From positions 1 through 45,852 of the forward strand of contig NZ_CAKZNF010000013.1 of NCBI RefSeq assembly GCF_937129435.1: a stretch of 45,852 bases of DNA. The letters are read 5' to 3'. Made by a program: the position numbers and the translations under genes. This document shows positions 42,535 through 45,852 of the stretch, piece after piece. The stretch is from an uncultured Parasphingopyxis sp. (GTDB lineage Bacteria > Pseudomonadota > Alphaproteobacteria > Sphingomonadales > Sphingomonadaceae). The notes under the pieces are model-generated. The model was not told the DNA's origin. It did no database searches and saw only the letters and a program-made list of their open reading frames with translations. The stretch's first letter is position 1. Every line of letters starts with the position of its first letter.

Positions 42535-43403
42535 GCGTCATCTCCAGCCGATGCCAGCGGCACCGGTTCCTTGAAGGTGTGCGTGACATAAGGGAAGGGG
42601 ATTTCGATTCCCGCATCGTCCAGCGCCCGCTTGATCGCGCGCACGACCTGATCGCGGCTCTCATGCCCCGAACGCGGAGTCGATCCCGACCACCAGCGGA
42701 CGAGAAAATCGATCGAGCTCGAATTGAATTCCTTGGCGAAGATGTCGATCCCCTTGTCGGTATCGACGCGATCGCACGAACGCACGGCTTTTTCGATCAC
42801 CTCGGCCGCCTGGTCGAGATCGGTATCGTAGGAGACGCCGGCGACGACCTCGTGCCGCCGCCCGCTCTCGTCGGTGAAGACTTCGACCGGGTTCTTGAAC
42901 AGCATCGAATTGGGGACGATTGTCACCTCGTTCGAAAGCTTGCGGACATAGGTTTCGCGCAGGTTGATCGCCTCGACCCTGCCCGAAATGCCTTCGCATT
43001 CGATGACGTCGCCGATCTTCATCTTCTTGCGGACCATGATGAGCACGCCGGCGAGGAAATTCTCGAAGATATCCTGAAAGGCGAAGCCGATAGCGACGGC
43101 GCCGATACCGAGGCCGGCAAGGATACTCGCCGGGGTGAGGCCCGGCAGGATGATCGTAGCGGCGATGAAGATGCCGAGAATCCAGATCAGCACGGTGATC
43201 AGCGTTTCGACGAGCGTCAGCAGGCTCGGCCGCATATCGGTATGGCCGAACAGCTTTTGCGCGATTCGGCGGCCGCCCTTGGCGATCAGCCAGGTCACGA
43301 ACAGAACGATGAATGCGATCGCGAATTGCGGCAGCATCCGGATCAGTTCCTCGGTCATGCCGAGCAGCTGGTCCTGCAACGTTCCTATAAAGCCGAGTTC
43401 CAT
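42531..43403 (-). CDS. Small-conductance mechanosensitive channel, MscS family
   Basis: The 290-residue protein has three N-terminal membrane helices, the pore-lining TM3 with LAGLGIGAVAIGFAFQDIFENFLAG, and the cytoplasmic beta domain with IGDVIECEGISGRVEAINLRET, VTIVPNSMLFKNPV typical of MscS. It opens to release solutes on osmotic downshock. The ATG at 43403 is chosen because GAGGGG lies 5 bases upstream. It is preceded by the DUF1624/DUF418 gene with 78 bases between. Confidence 0.92.
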   Translation of the reverse strand: MELGFIGTLQDQLLGMTEELIRMLPQFAIAFIVLFVTWLIAKGGRRIAQKLFGHTDMRPSLLTLVETLITVLIWILGIFIAATIILPGLTPASILAGLGIGAVAIGFAFQDIFENFLAGVLIMVRKKMKIGDVIECEGISGRVEAINLRETYVRKLSNEVTIVPNSMLFKNPVEVFTDESGRRHEVVAGVSYDTDLDQAAEVIEKAVRSCDRVDTDKGIDIFAKEFNSSSIDFLVRWWSGSTPRSGHESRDQVVRAIKRALDDAGIEIPFPYVTHTFKEPVPLASAGDDA

Positions 43404-43481
43404 GATTTCCCCTCTGATCGTCCCGTTTCCCTCTCCCAACGGGCCTCGGGCGCGCATTGTTCCGCGATGGCCGGGCGGGAA

Positions 43482-44669
43482 TCAAGCCTCGGAGGCGGGT
43501 TTCACCGGGTTGATCTCGCTCTCCCATCGATCGGTCAGCCGCCGCATGATCGCTTCGACCGGGCCGCGGCTGTAGCGACGGCGCCAGAGCGTCGCGAACA
43601 GGATGGCGAAGAGGTAGAAGATCACGCAATAGGTCAGGATCCATTCGAGGCTCTGATAGGGCTTGTAGCCCGCCCAGCCGACCGCCCAGACGCCGAAGGT
43701 GCCGTGGAGGATATAGATAGTCAGCGCGAGCTGCCCGGTATGGACGAACGGCGTTATCCAGCGCCGGTCGCCGAAACGCAGGCCGAACCCGAAGCACAGC
43801 GAGACGATCGTCATCGCCCAACCCGTGCCGACGAGCACGAAGAGCGGCATCGGCGGATAGGAATCGGTGTCAATGATCGGGTTCGCCTCGTTGAGATCGA
43901 GCGTCGGGAAGATATCCTCGAGCAGCTTGAAATAGCCGAGATCGAGCATGACGCCCGCCAGTCCTTCGCCGATGGCGATCATCGCGATCCCGGCGATCAG
44001 CAGGTTGCGGCGAATCTTCACGTCGGCGAGGTCGAGCCGGCCTACCGCCATGCCGATGCACATGAAGGCGAACCACGGTGCGATCGGGTGATAGCCCTGG
44101 AAGAAATAGTCGATGGCGATATCGCGCCAGGTGAAGGCGTTGGTCGTGTCCCAGAAGGTGATGCCGAGGGCGTCTGGCAGCACGAAGTAGAGAAAGGGGA
44201 AAATCGCGACCATCAACAGCGCGATGGCGATCAGCCAGACGCTGCGCACCGTCAGCACCACCGCCGCCATGATCAGCCATGCGCCGTAGAAATGCAGGAT
44301 GTCGTATTCCCAGACCTGGCGGAACAGGAAGCCGATGGCGAGCAGGAAGAGCGCGCGGCGGAACAGGTCGCGCCGGTCTTCGCGGATCAGGTCCTTGTCG
44401 CCGCTCGTCCGCGATTTGCGGGAGAGGAGGGCGATACCGATCCCGGCGAGGAAAACGAAGGTCGCCGCCGCACGGCCGTTGACCTGGTTCGCCAGCGTTT
44501 CGAGCCAGGGCGGCGCTTCGCCGGTTTCGTGAAAAGTGCTGCGATAATTGACGATCACCATGCCGAAGATCGCCAGCGCACGCGCGATATCGAGGCCGGT
44601 GAGGCGGTGGAGGACGCGCTCGGTGGCGGTCTCCTCATGCGGCGCGGCCGTTGCCGCGACCTCGCTCAT
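43482..44669 (-). CDS. DUF1624/DUF418-like multi-pass membrane protein
   Basis: The 395-residue protein has about ten membrane helices and starts, after a short polar tail, with RLTGLDIARALAIFGMVIVN, the signature of the HGSNAT/DUF1624 and DUF418 group of membrane acyltransferase-like proteins. HPIAPWFAFMCIGMAVGRLD and the C-terminal FVHTGQLALTIYILHGTFGV also fit. Substrate is unknown. Its ATG overlaps the stop of the lipoprotein gene at 44666-44669, so the two are coupled; the protein might modify that lipoprotein or an envelope lipid, but this is a guess. Confidence 0.82.
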   Translation of the reverse strand: MSEVAATAAPHEETATERVLHRLTGLDIARALAIFGMVIVNYRSTFHETGEAPPWLETLANQVNGRAAATFVFLAGIGIALLSRKSRTSGDKDLIREDRRDLFRRALFLLAIGFLFRQVWEYDILHFYGAWLIMAAVVLTVRSVWLIAIALLMVAIFPFLYFVLPDALGITFWDTTNAFTWRDIAIDYFFQGYHPIAPWFAFMCIGMAVGRLDLADVKIRRNLLIAGIAMIAIGEGLAGVMLDLGYFKLLEDIFPTLDLNEANPIIDTDSYPPMPLFVLVGTGWAMTIVSLCFGFGLRFGDRRWITPFVHTGQLALTIYILHGTFGVWAVGWAGYKPYQSLEWILTYCVIFYLFAILFATLWRRRYSRGPVEAIMRRLTDRWESEINPVKPASEA

Positions 44670-45070
44670 GCGCCCGTCTCCGCTGGTGCGGGGCCGCGTC
44701 CCCGGCCGATCGGGTCGGCGGAAAAGTCGGTGTCGCGGTCGCTGTGCCGGGCGGGCCCGCGCCCTTCACCCGCCGGATCGGCCTGCCGCCCGCGATCACT
44801 GTCGGTGACGGCCCCGCCGCCGGTGCCGCAGCCGGCCGGATCGGCATTCGGGCCGCCATCGCTGTCGCTGGCGCCGGTGTGGTTGCCGGTGCGGCCCTTG
44901 CCCGCGGCATCGGCGTTCGGACCCTCATCGCAATCGGTCAGCCCGGCGCGCTCCGCTTCGCCATCCGGATCCTTGCACCCCGTGACCAGCGCGACGGCCC
45001 CGATGGCGATGCCGCCCCCGGTGACGCGCGCCAGAAAAGACCGTCTCGACAGCCGTCCCCCGCCTTGCAT
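44666..45070 (-). CDS. Twin-arginine lipoprotein with four Asp/Gly-rich repeats
   Basis: The 134-residue protein begins with a twin-arginine signal (LSRRSFLARV, Arg9-Arg10) and a lipobox LVTGC with Cys32. The mature part consists of about four imperfect repeats of 22-25 residues, with cores DCDEGPNADAAGKGR, DSDGGPNADPAGCG, DSDRGRQADPAGEGR and DRDTDFSADPIGRGR. The regular spacing of aspartates is reminiscent of calcium-binding repeats, but no known family fits. The ATG at 45070 is chosen because the signal starts there. Translation is coupled to the DUF1624/DUF418 gene. Confidence 0.68.
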   Translation of the reverse strand: MQGGGRLSRRSFLARVTGGGIAIGAVALVTGCKDPDGEAERAGLTDCDEGPNADAAGKGRTGNHTGASDSDGGPNADPAGCGTGGGAVTDSDRGRQADPAGEGRGPARHSDRDTDFSADPIGRGRGPAPAETGA

Positions 45071-45129
45071 ATTTTCGATGTCCCCCTCGAAAGGCCGATT
45101 ACGCCGCATTGCCGGGGGCGGCAATAACA

Positions 45130-45271
45130 TTTGTCAGACCTTCGGCTTCGCCTCAGGCGCCGCACCAGCCCGCACCCCCACCCGGCCTCTCAAGTGAGTA
45201 TCCTGAATGGGAGGTCGGGTGGGGGTGCGGGCTGGTGCGGCGATTTTCCGAAAGGAAAATTCTGACAAAAA
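45130..45271. repeat. Long hairpin repeat, class R7, bounded by TTTGTCAGA/TCTGACAAA
   Basis: Arms of about 33 bp (45158-45190 and 45210-45242, one wobble and one end mismatch) flank a loop with GAGTATCCTGA, the reverse complement of the loop core in the 20428 copy. Outside them lie a 7-bp stem with GAAA loop (45243-45260) followed by TCTGACAAAAA (45261-45271), and on the left TTTGTCAGA (45130-45138) next to a weaker hairpin (45139-45157). The whole element is thus roughly palindromic. It lies between the lipoprotein and glutathione-transferase genes. Confidence 0.87.
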
Positions 45272-45289
45272 AACCGGGCAGGATTGTGC

Positions 45290-45852
45290 CTAATCCCCAG
45301 TCGCGCTCGGCCGCGCAGACACGCGCTCGTGCCAATAGCGCAGATGATCGACATCCCCGGGCATCGGCAGCCCGATCCAGTCGGCGAAATCGACCGTCGT
45401 CAGCAGCACGATGTCCGCCATCGAGAAGTCGTCCCCGGCAACGAACTGCGCCTCGCCCAGCCGCCGGTCGAACCAGTGGAAGGCGGCGTCGACGCGTTCG
45501 CGGTTGCTTTCGCCATAATCGGGAAAGCGATTGGGAAGGCTTTGCGTGAACTGGTGCGTGTGAACCCAGACCATACCGACCGGCGTCATCAGCACATTCT
45601 CGACGCGGCGGATCCACATGTCGACCAGCGCAATCTGCTCGGCGCCCGTCCCGAACAGCGGCGGTTCGGGATGCAGCGCTTCCAGATAGCGGCAGATCGA
45701 GACGCTTTCCGAAATGACCGTCCCGTCGTCCAGCTCGAGCGCCGGCACCTGGCCGAGCGGGTTCTTCGCCATGAACTCGGGCGCCTTCTGCTCGCGCTGC
45801 GGGATCGACAGGTCCTGCATCGGCAGATCGATGCCCTTTTCGGCCAGAAACA
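45290..45852 (-). CDS. Glutathione S-transferase family protein (5' end missing)
   Basis: The gene runs leftward and its start lies beyond the right edge; 187 codons are present. The sequence LAEKGIDLPMQDLSIPQR, NPLGQVPALELDDGTVISES (the cis-proline and the glutathione-binding ES) and SICRYLEALHP are the thioredoxin-like domain; FVAGDDFSMADIVLLTTVDF is the typical N-capping box of the helical domain. Substrate is unknown. It ends 18 bases from the R7 repeat; a run of seven T on this strand follows but no good stem. Confidence 0.9.
   Translation of the reverse strand, partial: FLAEKGIDLPMQDLSIPQREQKAPEFMAKNPLGQVPALELDDGTVISESVSICRYLEALHPEPPLFGTGAEQIALVDMWIRRVENVLMTPVGMVWVHTHQFTQSLPNRFPDYGESNRERVDAAFHWFDRRLGEAQFVAGDDFSMADIVLLTTVDFADWIGLPMPGDVDHLRYWHERVSARPSATGD

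Noticed and set aside
42207..45197. A 996-codon open frame on the plus strand opposite mscS, the DUF1624/DUF418 gene and the lipoprotein
   Set aside because: It is antisense to several well-supported leftward genes and its sequence is low-complexity Arg/Asp/Gln-rich with no family features. Long antisense frames are normal at this GC content.
45243..45290. Intrinsic terminator of the glutathione-transferase gene on the minus strand
   Set aside because: There is a run of seven T after the stop codon, but the preceding stems (GGCA/TGCC or GGATT/AATCC) are too short and poorly spaced.

Overview
The window is a GC-rich stretch of chromosome with densely packed genes on both strands. Several gene neighbourhoods point to an alphaproteobacterium, most likely of the order Sphingomonadales: lgt followed by a MidA/NDUFAF7-type methyltransferase and pgeF; hisG-hisD-DUF1993-nusB-thiL-hppA; ftsE-ftsX divergent from an MJ0042 zinc-ribbon/DUF3426 protein; rpmI-rplT-pheS-pheT; metX-metW. 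The many palindromic intergenic repeats are also in keeping with that group. The genus cannot be fixed from the sequence. I see no rRNA, tRNA, CRISPR array, transposase, integrase or replication origin.

Layout. 1-3918: end of an unknown gene and a terminator, a small lipoprotein and an HD-domain protein (both leftward), then lgt, a MidA-like methyltransferase and pgeF. 4039-9392: an SLC13 transporter, a trans-sulfuration PLP enzyme with a structured leader that can pair with its ribosome binding site, and a three-gene set (GT9-like, DxD glycosyltransferase, sulfotransferase) that looks like surface-glycan modification. 9389-12688: J-domain protein, bolA, Nudix hydrolase, pirin, alpha/beta hydrolase. 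12817-20400: DUF2332, then the hisG/hisD/nusB/thiL/hppA block. 20428-24768: a long hairpin repeat, two terminators around a structured RNA candidate, then prs, an SDR-DoxX fusion, a DUF2269 membrane protein, a cupin and a probable histidinol-phosphatase. 24798-27412: a VOC protein and an AsmA protein (leftward). 27574-33801: rpmI, rplT, a GIY-YIG nuclease, pheS, pheT and a STAS-less SulP transporter. 33802-37707: metW and metX (leftward), hisC (rightward), plsC (leftward). 37712-41867: DUF218, ftsX and ftsE (leftward), the zinc-ribbon protein and a phosphofructokinase (rightward). 41909-45852: two small proteins, a MscS channel, a DUF1624/DUF418 membrane protein, a twin-arginine lipoprotein and a partial glutathione S-transferase, all leftward.

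Most genes are core metabolism and housekeeping: histidine synthesis (hisG, hisD, hisC and a hisN-like gene), methionine synthesis (metX, metW and the PLP enzyme), phenylalanyl-tRNA synthetase, ribosomal proteins, PRPP synthesis, thiamine phosphate kinase, pyrophosphate-driven proton pumping and cell-division ABC proteins. The unusual content is mostly non-coding. At least seven classes of palindromic repeat lie between genes or inside operons, and one supplies the last 32 codons and stop of hisG. A recurring module, a 7-bp stem with a 4-nt loop followed directly by TCTGACAAAAA, occurs three times with different stem sequences; two of these copies adjoin hairpins with 33-34 bp arms. Two genes appear to use non-standard start codons (ATC for the phosphofructokinase, CTG for the GT9-like gene), and the PLP enzyme has a candidate H-type pseudoknot covering its Shine-Dalgarno sequence.
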